Counted from the first letter of the stretch, positions 1 through 9,231 are shown. The stretch: DNA of 64,000 nt from Litoreibacter arenae DSM 19593 (GCF_000442275.2 NZ_KE557306.1:723599-787598); one strand, 5' to 3'. Notes: a model not told the origin generated them from the letters alone. Numbers and translations: made by a program.

Positions 1-259
1 GGGGCTGGCAGGCGGCGCGGCCTTGCCTGCCACGGTGATCCCGTTCCTGTTGCGCGGCGTGAACCTGCTGGGCATCGACAGTGTGATGCAGCCTTACGAC
101 AACCGCCTGCGGGCCTGGAAGCGGATTGCGAAAGACCTGCCGATGGACAAGCTCGACGCCATGGTTCAGCCCGCGACGCTGGCGGATCTGCCCAAGCTGG
201 GCAAGGATATCCTGAAAGGTCAGGTCAAAGGCCGCGTCGTCGTCGACGTGAACGCCTGA
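1..259 (+). CDS. acuI: Acrylyl-CoA reductase / YhdH-type quinone oxidoreductase, 3' end only
   Basis: Only the last 85 codons are present; the frame is open from base 2, so the start lies before the window. The tail (GLAGG near the beginning, then PFLLRGVNLLGIDS, ending KGRVVVDVNA) matches the C-terminus of MDR-superfamily YhdH/AcuI proteins, which reduce acryloyl-CoA to propionyl-CoA with NADPH. In Roseobacters this enzyme removes toxic acryloyl-CoA made during DMSP breakdown. The nucleotide-binding core is outside the window, so AcuI versus a generic YhdH oxidoreductase cannot be settled here. A BCCT-type carrier lies two genes downstream, which fits but does not prove a DMSP role. Confidence 0.8.
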   Translation, partial: GLAGGAALPATVIPFLLRGVNLLGIDSVMQPYDNRLRAWKRIAKDLPMDKLDAMVQPATLADLPKLGKDILKGQVKGRVVVDVNA

Positions 260-318
260 CAAATCCTGTCGGGCGATCCGGTTGCGCTGCAACCCGCCCT
301 CCTGTTACGGTTTTGCGA

Positions 319-350
319 AGAGGCGGTCGGGCAATCGGCCCGCCGCCTCT
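319..350 (+). terminator. Hairpin after acuI, likely terminator
   Basis: An 8-bp inverted repeat (AGAGGCGG at 319-326, CCGCCTCT at 343-350) with a further GGGC/GCCC pairing inside the loop. It lies 60 bases after the acuI stop and before the usp gene. It is followed by AAAAG rather than a T-run, so it is a weak or factor-assisted terminator candidate. Confidence 0.4.
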
Positions 351-418
351 AAAAGCATACGGAGATTCAACAGCTTGGGTCTGTCCCAAGTGGCGGTTTT
401 CGAAATCAGGAGGGACCG

Positions 419-832
419 ATGTTTCACAAAATTATGGTACCGATCGACCTGGCCCATAGCGATAAGATGGGCAAATCCCTGCAATGCGCAGCGGAACTTG
501 CCAAGACCCACAAGGCAGAGCTGTGCTTCGTTGGCGTAACGTCCAGCGTACCTGGCAAGGTGGCGCACAACCCGAAGGAATATGCGCAAAAGCTCGACAC
601 ATTCGCGCAGGAACAGGGCAAGGCGCACGGCGTTCCGGCGTCGTCCCATGCGATGACCAGCCACGATCCGGCGGTCGATCTGGACAAGACCTTGCTGCGG
701 GCCGTTGACGATACAGGCTCCGATTTGGTCGTTATGGCCACACACACACCGGGCTTCGGGGAGTACATTTGGTCATCGCACGGGGGCCATCTGGCCCAGC
801 ATGCGAAGGCGTCCGTCTTCTTGGTGCGCTGA
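419..832 (+). CDS. Universal stress protein (UspA family)
   Basis: A 137-aa single-domain Usp, the usual length. It starts with the family's MFHKIMVPIDLA strand and ends with the conserved SVFLVR strand. The ATP-binding G-2x-G-9x-G-S/T loop is not well conserved (HTPGFGEYIWSSHGGHLAQHA in that place), so it may belong to the non-ATP-binding Usp class. An AGGAGG lies seven bases before the ATG. The next gene, a BCCT carrier, begins 30 bases after the stop, so the two probably form one transcript. Usp genes linked to BCCT or TRAP carriers are frequent in marine Rhodobacterales; the partner role here is inferred. Confidence 0.85.
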   Translation: MFHKIMVPIDLAHSDKMGKSLQCAAELAKTHKAELCFVGVTSSVPGKVAHNPKEYAQKLDTFAQEQGKAHGVPASSHAMTSHDPAVDLDKTLLRAVDDTGSDLVVMATHTPGFGEYIWSSHGGHLAQHAKASVFLVR

Positions 833-862
833 TAACAAAAGAAAAAACAGGGAGACCATTAC

Positions 863-2500
863 ATGGTCGATGAAACGGAATTTGAAGGAATCCGTCCGCC
901 GGACGGGGAGTCGGATCTGATAGATACGGATTACGAGATCGGGCAGGACAACGTGGAAGGCTCCGTCGGGCCGTTCGGGTTCGACATCCACAACCCGGTA
1001 TTCGCCATATCAGGCGTCGCCATCGTGGCATTCGTGTTCTACACGCTGGCCTTGCCGGAGCAATCGGGGGCCGTCTTCACATGGCTCTTCGGGGCGGTGA
1101 CGAAGGGCTTTGACTGGTTCTTCATCGGCGCGGCAAACATCTTTGTGCTGTTCTGTCTGCTGCTGATCGTGCTGCCCTTGGGCAATGTGCGACTGGGCGG
1201 CAAGGAGGCAGTGCCGGATTATTCCTATGTCGGGTGGTTCGCGATGCTGTTTGCCGCCGGTATGGGCATCGGGCTGATGTTCTACGGCGTTTCGGAGCCG
1301 ATGAGCCACTTCTCCAGCTCGTTTGGCGGCGTGGTCTCCGAGGGTGGCGCGCGCACCGACTGGGCTCCGCTTGGCGGTGCTGGCGGCGATCAGGACGAGG
1401 CCATACGCCTTGGCATGGCGGCGACGATTTTCCACTGGGGCCTGCACCCATGGGCAATTTACGCGGTCGTGGCGCTGAGCCTTGCATTGTTCACCTATAA
1501 CAAGGGCCTGCCTTTGACGATCCGCTCCGCGTTCTACCCGATCTTCGGGGATCGCGTCTGGGGCTGGACCGGCCACATCATCGACACGCTGGCGGTGTTT
1601 GCCACGCTGTTCGGTCTGGCGACATCGCTGGGCTTCGGGGCCACGCAGGCCAATGCGGGGCTGAACGAGCTGTTCGGCGTGCCGATCGGTGGCACCACGC
1701 AGGTGATCCTGATTTCCGTCATTACCGCGATTGCGCTGATCTCGGTTGTGCGCGGTCTGGACGGCGGGGTGAAGATCCTGTCCGAGATCAATATGGGGCT
1801 GGCCTTCCTGCTGCTCCTGTTCGTGTTGATCGTCGGGCCGACTGTCGCCATCCTGACGGGCTTTGCCGACAGCCTTCTGGCCTATGTCCAGTATCTGCCC
1901 GGCCTGGCCAACCCCATCGGCCGTGAGGACACCAACTTCGTGCAGGGCTGGACCTCGTTCTACTGGGCGTGGTGGATCAGCTGGTCGCCTTTCGTCGGCA
2001 TGTTCATCGCCCGCGTCAGCCGTGGCCGCACCGTGCGCGAGTTTGTGATCTGCGTTCTGCTGATCCCGAGCCTCGTCTGCGTGCTGTGGATGAGCGTCTT
2101 CGGTGGCACTGCCATCCAGCAAGTCGTGGTCGACGGCTACACCGCTGCGCAGGATGCACCGCTTGAGCTGAAGCTGTTCAAGATGCTGGACGAGTTGCCG
2201 CTGACCCAGATTACTTCGTTGATCGGGATCATTCTGGTGATTGTGTTCTTCGTCACCTCGTCGGATTCCGGCAGCCTCGTGATCGACACGATCACGGCGG
2301 GCGGAAAGATCGACGCGCCGGTGCCGCAGCGTGTGTTCTGGTGCATCTTCGAGGGCGCGGTGGCGATTGTGCTGCTGTTGTCGGTCGGCGGATTGAAATC
2401 GCTGCAATCCATGGTGATTTCGACGGGACTGCCGTTCACGGTGGTTTTGCTGATGATGTGCTGGGCGATCTTCAAAGGACTTCAAACCGAAGAGCGCTAG
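863..2500 (+). CDS. BCCT-family betaine/choline/DMSP-type transporter
   Basis: A 545-aa inner-membrane secondary carrier with about 12 hydrophobic segments after a ~45-residue acidic N-terminal tail. The glycine stretch GMGIGLMFYG (about residues 132-141) is the form seen in sodium-coupled members such as BetP. The family signature with its tryptophan box (WTSFYWAWWISWSPF, about 361-375) is intact, followed by GMFIARVSRGRT. Expected substrates are quaternary ammonium or sulfonium osmolytes; the acuI end upstream makes DMSP or glycine betaine plausible, but the sequence alone does not decide. GGGAGA lies just before the ATG. A strong terminator follows the stop. Confidence 0.9.
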   Translation: MVDETEFEGIRPPDGESDLIDTDYEIGQDNVEGSVGPFGFDIHNPVFAISGVAIVAFVFYTLALPEQSGAVFTWLFGAVTKGFDWFFIGAANIFVLFCLLLIVLPLGNVRLGGKEAVPDYSYVGWFAMLFAAGMGIGLMFYGVSEPMSHFSSSFGGVVSEGGARTDWAPLGGAGGDQDEAIRLGMAATIFHWGLHPWAIYAVVALSLALFTYNKGLPLTIRSAFYPIFGDRVWGWTGHIIDTLAVFATLFGLATSLGFGATQANAGLNELFGVPIGGTTQVILISVITAIALISVVRGLDGGVKILSEINMGLAFLLLLFVLIVGPTVAILTGFADSLLAYVQYLPGLANPIGREDTNFVQGWTSFYWAWWISWSPFVGMFIARVSRGRTVREFVICVLLIPSLVCVLWMSVFGGTAIQQVVVDGYTAAQDAPLELKLFKMLDELPLTQITSLIGIILVIVFFVTSSDSGSLVIDTITAGGKIDAPVPQRVFWCIFEGAVAIVLLLSVGGLKSLQSMVISTGLPFTVVLLMMCWAIFKGLQTEER

Positions 2501-2522
2501 ACGTAGCCCATTGAAAACCTTG

Positions 2523-2556
2523 AAAGCTCCGGCCACAGTGCCGGAGCTTTTGTTTT
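2523..2556 (+). terminator. Rho-independent terminator after the BCCT gene
   Basis: A perfect 11-bp stem (AAAGCTCCGGC at 2523-2533 with GCCGGAGCTTT at 2540-2550), a 6-base loop and a T-rich tail (TTTTGTTTTT). It ends the usp-BCCT transcript 23 bases after the stop codon and just before the RBS of the next gene. Confidence 0.9.
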
Positions 2557-2568
2557 TGGGAGGGTCAC

Positions 2569-3795
2569 ATGGCGAAACTCGATCTGGATTTCGTGCGGGC
2601 GCAATTCCCCGCCTTCGAGGTGCCTTCGTTACAAGGTCAGGCGTTCTTCGAGAACGCCGGTGGATCCTATACCTGCCGGCAAGTCATTGACCGGCTGCAC
2701 CGCTTCTACACCGAGCGCAAGGTTCAGCCCTACGCGCCCTATGAGGCGTCGACCCTTGGCGGCGCAGAGATGGACGAGGCACGGGCGCGGCTGTCCGCGA
2801 TCCTTGGCGTCGAGGGGGACGAGCTGTCCTTTGGCCCGTCCACCACGCAGAACACTTATGTTCTGGCGCAGGCCTTTGCGCAGTGGATGCAACCGGGCGA
2901 CGCGATTATCGTGACCAATCAGGACCACGAGGCCAATTCCGGTCCGTGGCGGCGCTTGGCCGACCGCGGGTTCGAGGTGCGCGAGTGGAAGATCAACCCC
3001 GAGACGGGCCATCTGGCCCCCGCCGATCTGGCGAACCTCTTGGACGACAAGGTGCGGCTGGTGGCGTTCCCGCATTGCTCCAACGTCGTAGGGGAAATCA
3101 ACGACGTCGCCGCGATCTGCGCCCAAGTGCATCAGGCGGGGGCGGTGGCCTGTGTCGACGGCGTGTCCTACGCGCCGCACGGGCTGCCGGATGTGGGCAA
3201 GTTGGGGGCGGATATCTACCTGTTCTCGGCCTACAAGACCTACGGGCCGCATCAGGGGATCATGGTGATCCGCCGCGATCTGGGGATGCAGCTGCCGAAC
3301 CAAGGCCACCATTTCAACGGTGACAGTCTGTTTAAGCGGTTCACCCCTGCGGGGCCGGACCACGCGCAGGTCGCGGCCAGCGCGGGCATGGCGGATTATA
3401 TCGACGCATTGTATGACCACCATATCGGCGGTGATGCTGCCCCTGCGGCCAAAGGAGCGGCGGTACACGATTTGATGCAGGCGCACGAGCGCGAGCTGCT
3501 GCAACCGCTGCTGGACTACGCGTCGGCCAAGAACTCCGTGCGGTTGATCGGGCCGGACAAGGCGGCTTCACGGGCACCGACCGTTGCGCTGGCCTTACAA
3601 GCGAACGCAGAGGAAGCAGCGGCGCAACTGGCACCGCACGGTATCATGGCAGGCGGTGGCGATTTCTACGCAGGCCGCGCGCTGGAGGCGATGGGCGTTG
3701 ACATGGACCGCGGCGTGCTGCGGTTGTCTTTTGTGCATTATACCTCCCGCGCAGAGGTTGACCGTCTGATAGACGCACTAGATCACGTGCTATGA
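2569..3795 (+). CDS. Cysteine desulfurase-like class V aminotransferase
   Basis: A 408-aa PLP enzyme of the NifS/CsdA superfamily (cysteine-desulfurase-like subgroup). Visible signatures: NQDHEAN with the cofactor-stacking His at 120, CVDGVSYAPH with the pyridine-binding Asp at 197, and SAYKTYGPHQG with the Schiff-base Lys at 223. No mobile catalytic-Cys loop of group I desulfurases is evident, and no iron-sulfur assembly genes are near, so desulfurase activity is not assured. GGGAGG precedes the ATG. The stop overlaps the photolyase start (ATGA), so the two are translationally coupled; the functional link is unknown. Confidence 0.85.
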   Translation: MAKLDLDFVRAQFPAFEVPSLQGQAFFENAGGSYTCRQVIDRLHRFYTERKVQPYAPYEASTLGGAEMDEARARLSAILGVEGDELSFGPSTTQNTYVLAQAFAQWMQPGDAIIVTNQDHEANSGPWRRLADRGFEVREWKINPETGHLAPADLANLLDDKVRLVAFPHCSNVVGEINDVAAICAQVHQAGAVACVDGVSYAPHGLPDVGKLGADIYLFSAYKTYGPHQGIMVIRRDLGMQLPNQGHHFNGDSLFKRFTPAGPDHAQVAASAGMADYIDALYDHHIGGDAAPAAKGAAVHDLMQAHERELLQPLLDYASAKNSVRLIGPDKAASRAPTVALALQANAEEAAAQLAPHGIMAGGGDFYAGRALEAMGVDMDRGVLRLSFVHYTSRAEVDRLIDALDHVL

Positions 3796-5210
3796 GCGAT
3801 ACACCGATCCTGTTCTGGTTCCGCCGCGACCTGCGGCTGGGCGACCATGAAGGCCTCAGTGCGGCGGCCAAGACCGGCCGACCCGTGATCCCCGTTTTTA
3901 TCCATGACGAAGTGGTCGAGACTCACGGCGCCGCGCCGAAATGGCGGCTGGGGCTGGGGGTGGAGCATTTTGCGAAGACGCTGGAGGACATCGGCTCGAA
4001 GCTGGTCCTGCGGCGCGGCAAGGCGCTTGACGTTCTGCGCGACCTGATAAGCGAGACAGGGGCAGGGGCCGTGTGGTGGTCGCGGGCCTATGACCCTGAC
4101 GCCATCGCGCGGGATAAAGGCGTCAAGGAAGCCCTGAAAGATGACGGCATCGACGCGCAAAGTTTCAAAGGCCATGTGCTGTTCGAGCCGTGGACCGTGG
4201 AAACCAAAACGGGCGGGTTCTACAAGGTCTACAGCCCGATGTGGAAATCCGTGCGCGGGCGGGAGCTTGCAGCGGATATTTCGGCGGTGAGCGAACTATG
4301 CACGCCACAATCATGGCCCGCGTCTGATGACATCGCAGACTGGCAGATGGGCGCGGCGATGCAGCGCGGCGCGGATATCGTGGCCAAGCATGTGGCGGTG
4401 GGCGAGCAGGAAGCCTCCACCCGTCTGGCGACATTCATCCGCGACCGCATCGACGACTACAAACAGGCCCGCGACCAGATGGCGGAGCGCGGCACCTCCA
4501 TGCTGTCGGAGAACCTGACCTATGGCGAAATTTCCCCCCGTCGTTGCTGGCACGCAGGCTGGCGCGCGGTGCATGAGGGCAAGTCGGGGGCGGAGACGTT
4601 TCTGAAAGAGCTGGTCTGGCGGGAATTTGCCTACCATCTGGCCTACCACACCCCACGCATCATGGACAAAAACTGGCGCGAGGAATGGGATGCCTTCCCG
4701 TGGAAGGACGACGAACGCGCCGCCGAGATCAAGGCGTGGAAACAGGGCCGTACGGGCATCCAGCTTGTCGATGCCGCCATGCGGGAGATGTATGTCACCG
4801 GCTACATGCACAATCGCGGTCGGATGATCGTGGCGTCCTATCTGACGAAGCACCTGATGACCCACTGGAAGGTGGGGCAGGCGTGGTTCGACGATTGCCT
4901 GATCGACTGGGATCCGGCCTCCAACGCAATGGGATGGCAGTGGTCGGCGGGCTCCGGCCCGGACGCGACCCCCTATTTCCGGGTGTTCAATCCGGCGACG
5001 CAGGCCGAGAAGTTCGACGAGGACCGCACCTACCGTGCGCGCTATCTGGGGGAAGTGTTCAAGGATCACGGCGAGGAGGCGGAGGATTATTTCAAAGCAA
5101 TCCCGAAGTCGTGGAACATGGCGATCACCGACGACTATCCCGAACCCGTGGTGGCGTTGGACGAAGGGCGGCAGAGGGCGCTCGACGCCTATAAAAACCG
5201 CGACGGGTGA
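3792..5210 (+). CDS. phrB: Deoxyribodipyrimidine photo-lyase
   Basis: A 472-aa photolyase/cryptochrome-family protein. The N-terminal antenna-binding Rossmann domain begins with ILFWFRRDLRLGDHEGL. The C-terminal helical FAD domain carries ELVWREFAYH, the VDAAMREMYVTGYMHNRGRM stretch and DWDPASNAMGWQW, all typical of class I CPD photolyases. Length is normal. It repairs UV pyrimidine dimers using blue light and FADH-. It overlaps the aminotransferase by four bases. Whether the preferred substrate is CPD cannot be distinguished from close cryptochrome relatives, but the full set of DNA-binding tryptophans favours repair. Confidence 0.93.
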   Translation: MSDTPILFWFRRDLRLGDHEGLSAAAKTGRPVIPVFIHDEVVETHGAAPKWRLGLGVEHFAKTLEDIGSKLVLRRGKALDVLRDLISETGAGAVWWSRAYDPDAIARDKGVKEALKDDGIDAQSFKGHVLFEPWTVETKTGGFYKVYSPMWKSVRGRELAADISAVSELCTPQSWPASDDIADWQMGAAMQRGADIVAKHVAVGEQEASTRLATFIRDRIDDYKQARDQMAERGTSMLSENLTYGEISPRRCWHAGWRAVHEGKSGAETFLKELVWREFAYHLAYHTPRIMDKNWREEWDAFPWKDDERAAEIKAWKQGRTGIQLVDAAMREMYVTGYMHNRGRMIVASYLTKHLMTHWKVGQAWFDDCLIDWDPASNAMGWQWSAGSGPDATPYFRVFNPATQAEKFDEDRTYRARYLGEVFKDHGEEAEDYFKAIPKSWNMAITDDYPEPVVALDEGRQRALDAYKNRDG

Positions 5211-5302
5211 CTTGATGGCAAATCACGACCGCGTTGCTTTACTTGAGTAATTTCGGGCTATCTGTCAGAATTCACGAAATCGCTTGGTTTGGGAGGCTGG
5301 GC

Positions 5303-6538
5303 ATGAATGTTCTGAGCGGCGATGCTTTGATACAAGAGGTGCTGACGCACACGCAGGGGCAACAGGGTTTGCCGCGCTATTTCACACAGGCGTTCGCCAC
5401 GGCGCAGAAGATGCGGGCAGGGCGGCTTGACATGAAGCTGCCCGATGGCCGCATGTTCCGCGCCGAGGGCCGCGAGCCGGGCATTTGCGCCGAAATCGAC
5501 ATTCACAACAACGACCTGTTCGCCCGCTTGATCCGCGAAGGTGATCTGGGTTTCTGCGACGCCTATCTGGACGGCTGGTGGACCACGCCCGACTTGCAGG
5601 CTTTCATGGACCTGATGCACGCCGATAACGAGGAGGTCTATGACGGCTTCCCCGGCCTCGGGCTGCTGCGGGCCTATGAAAAAATGCGGTTCTGGATGCA
5701 GCGCAATTCACGCGAGCAGGCGCGTAAGAACATCAGCTACCATTACGATCTGGGTAACGAATTTTACGCGCTGTGGCTTGATCCGTCGATGACCTATAGC
5801 TCGGCCCTGTTCAAAGGCGACGAGAGCCTAGAGGAGGCGCAGCAGGCCAAATACGCCTCCATGCTGGAGCAGATGGGCGTACAGGCGGGCGACCATGTGC
5901 TGGAGATCGGCTGCGGCTGGGGCGGGTTCGCGGAACATGCGGCGCGCAAGGGGATCAGGGTCACGGGGCTGACGATCAGTCAGGAACAGCATGACTATGC
6001 TGTGGAACGGGTTGCAAAAGCTGGGTTGAGCGATCTGGTCGAGATCAAGATGCAGGACTACCGCGACGAGCGCGGGCAGTATGACGGCATCGCCAGCATC
6101 GAGATGTTCGAAGCGGTAGGCGAGAAATACTGGCCGGTCTATTTCGACACCATCCGCGACCGGTTGAAGCCCGGCAAATGCGCGACCTTGCAGATCATCA
6201 CCGTCGAGGACCGCCGTTGGGAGGTCTATAACCGTCAGGTGGACTTCATCCAGAAATACATCTTTCCGGGCGGCATGCTGCCGTGCCCGTCCGTGCTGCG
6301 CGCGCAGGTGGAGCGGGCGGGGCTGGAGGTCGTGCGCTCGGTCGAGTTCGGGGAAAGCTATTCGAAAACGCTGCGTCTGTGGCACGACACCTTCAATGCC
6401 CGATGGGACGAGGTCGCGGCGTTGGGGTTTGACCAGCGTTTCCGCAATATGTGGAATTTTTACCTGACCTCTTGCGCCGCTACGTTTTGGAGTGGAAACT
6501 GCGATGTGACGCAGATCACAATGAAAAAAACCGAGTAG
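5303..6538 (+). CDS. cfa: Cyclopropane-fatty-acyl-phospholipid synthase family methyltransferase
   Basis: The start at 5303 (MNVLSGDAL) is chosen over an upstream in-frame codon at 5234 because GGGAGG lies six bases before it; product 411 aa. The SAM-binding motif VLEIGCGWGGFAEHAA sits mid-protein, preceded by the CFA-type SYHYDLGNEFYALWLD stretch and followed by CFA signatures such as YCFPGG-like YIFPGGMLPCP. It transfers a methylene group from SAM to unsaturated acyl chains of membrane phospholipids, or is one of the related lipid methyltransferases common in alphaproteobacteria. The start of trgA follows nine bases after the stop. Confidence 0.88.
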   Translation: MNVLSGDALIQEVLTHTQGQQGLPRYFTQAFATAQKMRAGRLDMKLPDGRMFRAEGREPGICAEIDIHNNDLFARLIREGDLGFCDAYLDGWWTTPDLQAFMDLMHADNEEVYDGFPGLGLLRAYEKMRFWMQRNSREQARKNISYHYDLGNEFYALWLDPSMTYSSALFKGDESLEEAQQAKYASMLEQMGVQAGDHVLEIGCGWGGFAEHAARKGIRVTGLTISQEQHDYAVERVAKAGLSDLVEIKMQDYRDERGQYDGIASIEMFEAVGEKYWPVYFDTIRDRLKPGKCATLQIITVEDRRWEVYNRQVDFIQKYIFPGGMLPCPSVLRAQVERAGLEVVRSVEFGESYSKTLRLWHDTFNARWDEVAALGFDQRFRNMWNFYLTSCAATFWSGNCDVTQITMKKTE

Positions 6539-6546
6539 TTTCCACA

Positions 6547-7005
6547 ATGACCACCACTGCCAAGATGCCGACCGCAGCGAAACTTGTTGCCGGAGTCATC
6601 TTCGCGGCGACGGGGTATCTGGTCGCCGAATTGATCCGCCCGACCTTCTCCGAAGGCCAGCCGCTGAAATGGCTGCTGCCGGTTTGCGTCGGCGTTCCGC
6701 TGGTCGTGGGCTGGCGGATTATGGGGAAACTGGTCGGAAAGCGCTATGGCGCCAGCATGAACAACGGCTTGTATGTCGTTGCTGTATCAATAATTTCCGT
6801 GACTTTTGTTTTTGCGGTGGCATTGATGATCAAGAAATCCCGCCGCCTGCAATATGACGGCCCGATGGAAGCGCTGGTGGATGTGTTCGCCATTATGCTG
6901 GAATACGGAGTGCTGTTGCTGAACCCCATGGTGCTGGCGGTGCTTGTCGGGGGTGGCGTTATCGGCGGGCTCGCCTCCGAATGGGCGCATCGCAAGTTCG
7001 AGTGA
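6547..7005 (+). CDS. trgA: TrgA-type tellurium-resistance membrane protein
   Basis: A 152-aa protein with four or five hydrophobic segments (about residues 10-30, 38-58, 75-97, 115-140). It starts MTTTAKMPTAAKLVAG at 6547; an earlier in-frame start at 6451 would overlap cfa by 88 bases and is rejected. Identity is from the sequence together with the gene order trgA-trgB-cysK, which is the tellurite-resistance locus described in Rhodobacter sphaeroides. The biochemical role of TrgA is not established. trgB begins five bases after the stop. Confidence 0.82.
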   Translation: MTTTAKMPTAAKLVAGVIFAATGYLVAELIRPTFSEGQPLKWLLPVCVGVPLVVGWRIMGKLVGKRYGASMNNGLYVVAVSIISVTFVFAVALMIKKSRRLQYDGPMEALVDVFAIMLEYGVLLLNPMVLAVLVGGGVIGGLASEWAHRKFE

Positions 7006-7009
7006 CGCC

Positions 7010-8146
7010 GTGAGCCGCGCTGAACTTGCGTCCGACATCGTTTTGTTCGGCACGTTGAAAGACCCCGAACTGCTGGAAATTGTGCTGGGCGCTGTGGCAG
7101 ATGCGCAACCCGTAGCCTTACCCGATCACGGCGTTTTCGCCGCTGCCGGCGAGAGTTTTCCGCTGCTGTGGCCTGAGGAGGACGCGCAGGCGGAGGGGCT
7201 TCTGTTGCAAAACCTCACGCCGGAACAGGTCGCGCGGCTGGACTACTATGAAGCCCCCTATGGCTACGAGCTGGAGCAGGTTGAGCTTGCCGACGGACGT
7301 GGGGCATGGGTCTACAGGCCGACGGATAATCAATACGAACAAGGCCCGCCGTGGGACTTGCGGCGCTGGCAGGATGAGCAGGGGCCAATGACCCGCGAAG
7401 CCGCGCGGGAGATCATGGGACTGTTCGGCAAGGTCACGGTGCCTGATCTGGTGCCACGCCTCGCGTCGATCCGTGCCCGTGCGCAGGCGCGGGTCAATGC
7501 CCGCAACGATCCGGCTCCGGTGAAGCTGCGGCGCGGGTTTTCCCGTGACGACGTGGTGCAACATGCGCAGCGGCGCCCTTATTCGCGCTTTTTCGCGCTG
7601 GACGAGTTGGACCTGACCCATCCGCGCTTCGACGGCGGCAAGAACAAGGTGCAGCGCGAGGTGTTCGTCATGGTCGACGCCGTGGTCGTGCTGCCCTATG
7701 ACCCCGTGCGCGACATGGTGCTGCTGATCGAGCAGTTCCGCCCCGCGCCCTATGCGCGTGGCGATCTGAACCCGTGGTGTCTGGAGGCCATTGCCGGTCG
7801 CATCGACGGCGGCGAAAGCCCCGAGGTTGCCGCCCATCGCGAGGCGGAGGAGGAGACGGGCCTGACCCTGTCCAAGCTGGTTCCTGCGGCGCAGTATTAC
7901 CCGACGCCGGGTGCGGCGACGGAATACCTGTATTGCTATATCGGGCTGGCCGATCTGCCCGATGATGCGGCGGGGCTTGGCGGGCTGGACACGGAGGCCG
8001 AGGACATCCGCTCCATGGTGGTTCCATTCTCGGCGTTGATGGACGCGGTGCGCAGTGGCGAGGTGCAGAACGGGCCTTTGCTGATCTGCGCCTACTGTCT
8101 GGAACGTGAACGGGCGCAACTTCGCGCAGGCGCAACACCCGCTTGA
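7010..8146 (+). CDS. trgB: TrgB: gamma-glutamylcyclotransferase-like plus Nudix hydrolase fusion
   Basis: Start GTG at 7010 (VSRAELASDIVLFGTL), since the upstream ATG at 6944 would overlap trgA by 62 bases; 378 aa. Two domains: an N-terminal GGCT-like domain with the FGTL glycine loop (about 11-140) and a C-terminal Nudix domain. The Nudix box is complete (G-RIDGG-E-SPEVAAH-REAEEETGL, about 263-285), followed by the tyrosine-rich PTPGAATEYLYCY strand typical of ADP-ribose pyrophosphatases. It is part of the tellurite locus; it may handle glutathione-linked or nucleotide by-products of oxidative damage, which is inference. The stop is followed after 56 bases by cysK. Confidence 0.85.
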   Translation: MSRAELASDIVLFGTLKDPELLEIVLGAVADAQPVALPDHGVFAAAGESFPLLWPEEDAQAEGLLLQNLTPEQVARLDYYEAPYGYELEQVELADGRGAWVYRPTDNQYEQGPPWDLRRWQDEQGPMTREAAREIMGLFGKVTVPDLVPRLASIRARAQARVNARNDPAPVKLRRGFSRDDVVQHAQRRPYSRFFALDELDLTHPRFDGGKNKVQREVFVMVDAVVVLPYDPVRDMVLLIEQFRPAPYARGDLNPWCLEAIAGRIDGGESPEVAAHREAEEETGLTLSKLVPAAQYYPTPGAATEYLYCYIGLADLPDDAAGLGGLDTEAEDIRSMVVPFSALMDAVRSGEVQNGPLLICAYCLERERAQLRAGATPA

Positions 8147-8202
8147 GTTCGAGTCCGGCGAACCCTATCAAAGGGCCAAGCGCTGAACAGGAGATACCGC
8201 AG

Positions 8203-9231
8203 ATGGCGATCAAGAAAAACCTGGCCGAATTGGTGGGCAACACGCCGCTGATCCGCATGAATGCGGCCAGCGAGGCAACGGGCTGCGAAATTCTGGGCAA
8301 GGCGGAGTTCATGAATCCCGGCCAGTCGGTCAAGGACCGCCCGGCGCTCTATATCATCCGCGACGCGATTGCCCGCGGCGCGTTGAAGCCCGGCGGCACC
8401 ATCGTGGAAGGCACCGCAGGCAACACCGGCATCGGTCTGGCGCTGGTCGGTGCCTCGATGGGGTTCAAGACGGTGATCGTCATACCCGAGACGCAAAGTC
8501 AGGAGAAGAAGGACATGCTGCGTCTTGCGGGGGCGGAACTGGTGCAGGTGCCCGCCGCGCCCTACCGGAACCCCAACAACTTCGTGCGCTATTCGGAACG
8601 GCTGGCAAAGAAGCTCAACGAGACGGAAGAGCATGGCGCCATCTGGGCCAACCAGTTCGACAACGTCGCCAACCGTCAGGCGCATGTTGAGACGACCGGC
8701 CCCGAGATCTGGGAGCAGACCGGCGGCAAGGTGGACGGCTTCATCTGCGCCGTGGGCTCCGGCGGCACATTGTCGGGTGTCGCCAAGGCGTTGCAACCCA
8801 AGGGTGTGAAGATCGGGCTGGCGGACCCGATGGGGGCCGCACTTTACGATTTCTACACGAAGGGGGAGCTAACCTCCGAGGGCGGCTCGATTGCGGAAGG
8901 GATCGGACAGGTCCGCATCACCAAGAACCTTGAGGGGCTGACGCCCGATTTCAATTACCAGATCCCCGACGAGGAGGCTTTGCCGATTGTGTTCGACACG
9001 CTGCAAGATGAAGGTTTGTGCCTCGGTGCATCCTCCGGCATCAACATCGCAGGTGCCATCCGGCTGGCGAAGGATATGGGCCCGGGACATACTATTGTGA
9101 CCATCTTGTGCGACTACGGCACGCGGTATCAGTCCAAGCTGTGGAACCCTGCCTTCCTGAAAGACAAAGGGTTGCCATATCCCGAATGGCTGGACCGTGA
9201 CCCGCAACTGATGCCGAGCGTGTACGAGTAG
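8203..9231 (+). CDS. cysK: Cysteine synthase A (O-acetylserine sulfhydrylase)
   Basis: A 342-aa PLP enzyme that makes cysteine from O-acetylserine and sulfide. The ATG at 8203 is chosen because AGGAG lies ten bases upstream; an in-frame codon at 8143 lacks this. The PLP lysine is K44 in NPGQSVKDR; the phosphate and substrate loop TAGNTG lies at 71-76; GSGGTLSG and a C-terminal SSGINIAGA are also present. In Rhodobacter sphaeroides the cysK of the trg locus contributes to tellurite resistance, probably through thiol supply. The stop TAG abuts the next gene's ATG with no spacer. Confidence 0.93.
   Translation: MAIKKNLAELVGNTPLIRMNAASEATGCEILGKAEFMNPGQSVKDRPALYIIRDAIARGALKPGGTIVEGTAGNTGIGLALVGASMGFKTVIVIPETQSQEKKDMLRLAGAELVQVPAAPYRNPNNFVRYSERLAKKLNETEEHGAIWANQFDNVANRQAHVETTGPEIWEQTGGKVDGFICAVGSGGTLSGVAKALQPKGVKIGLADPMGAALYDFYTKGELTSEGGSIAEGIGQVRITKNLEGLTPDFNYQIPDEEALPIVFDTLQDEGLCLGASSGINIAGAIRLAKDMGPGHTIVTILCDYGTRYQSKLWNPAFLKDKGLPYPEWLDRDPQLMPSVYE

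Noticed and set aside
1010-2536. Long minus-strand open frame (508 aa) over the BCCT gene
   Set aside because: The product is low-complexity His/Gln/Arg-rich, antisense to a clear transporter, with no RBS. Shadow frame of a GC-rich gene.
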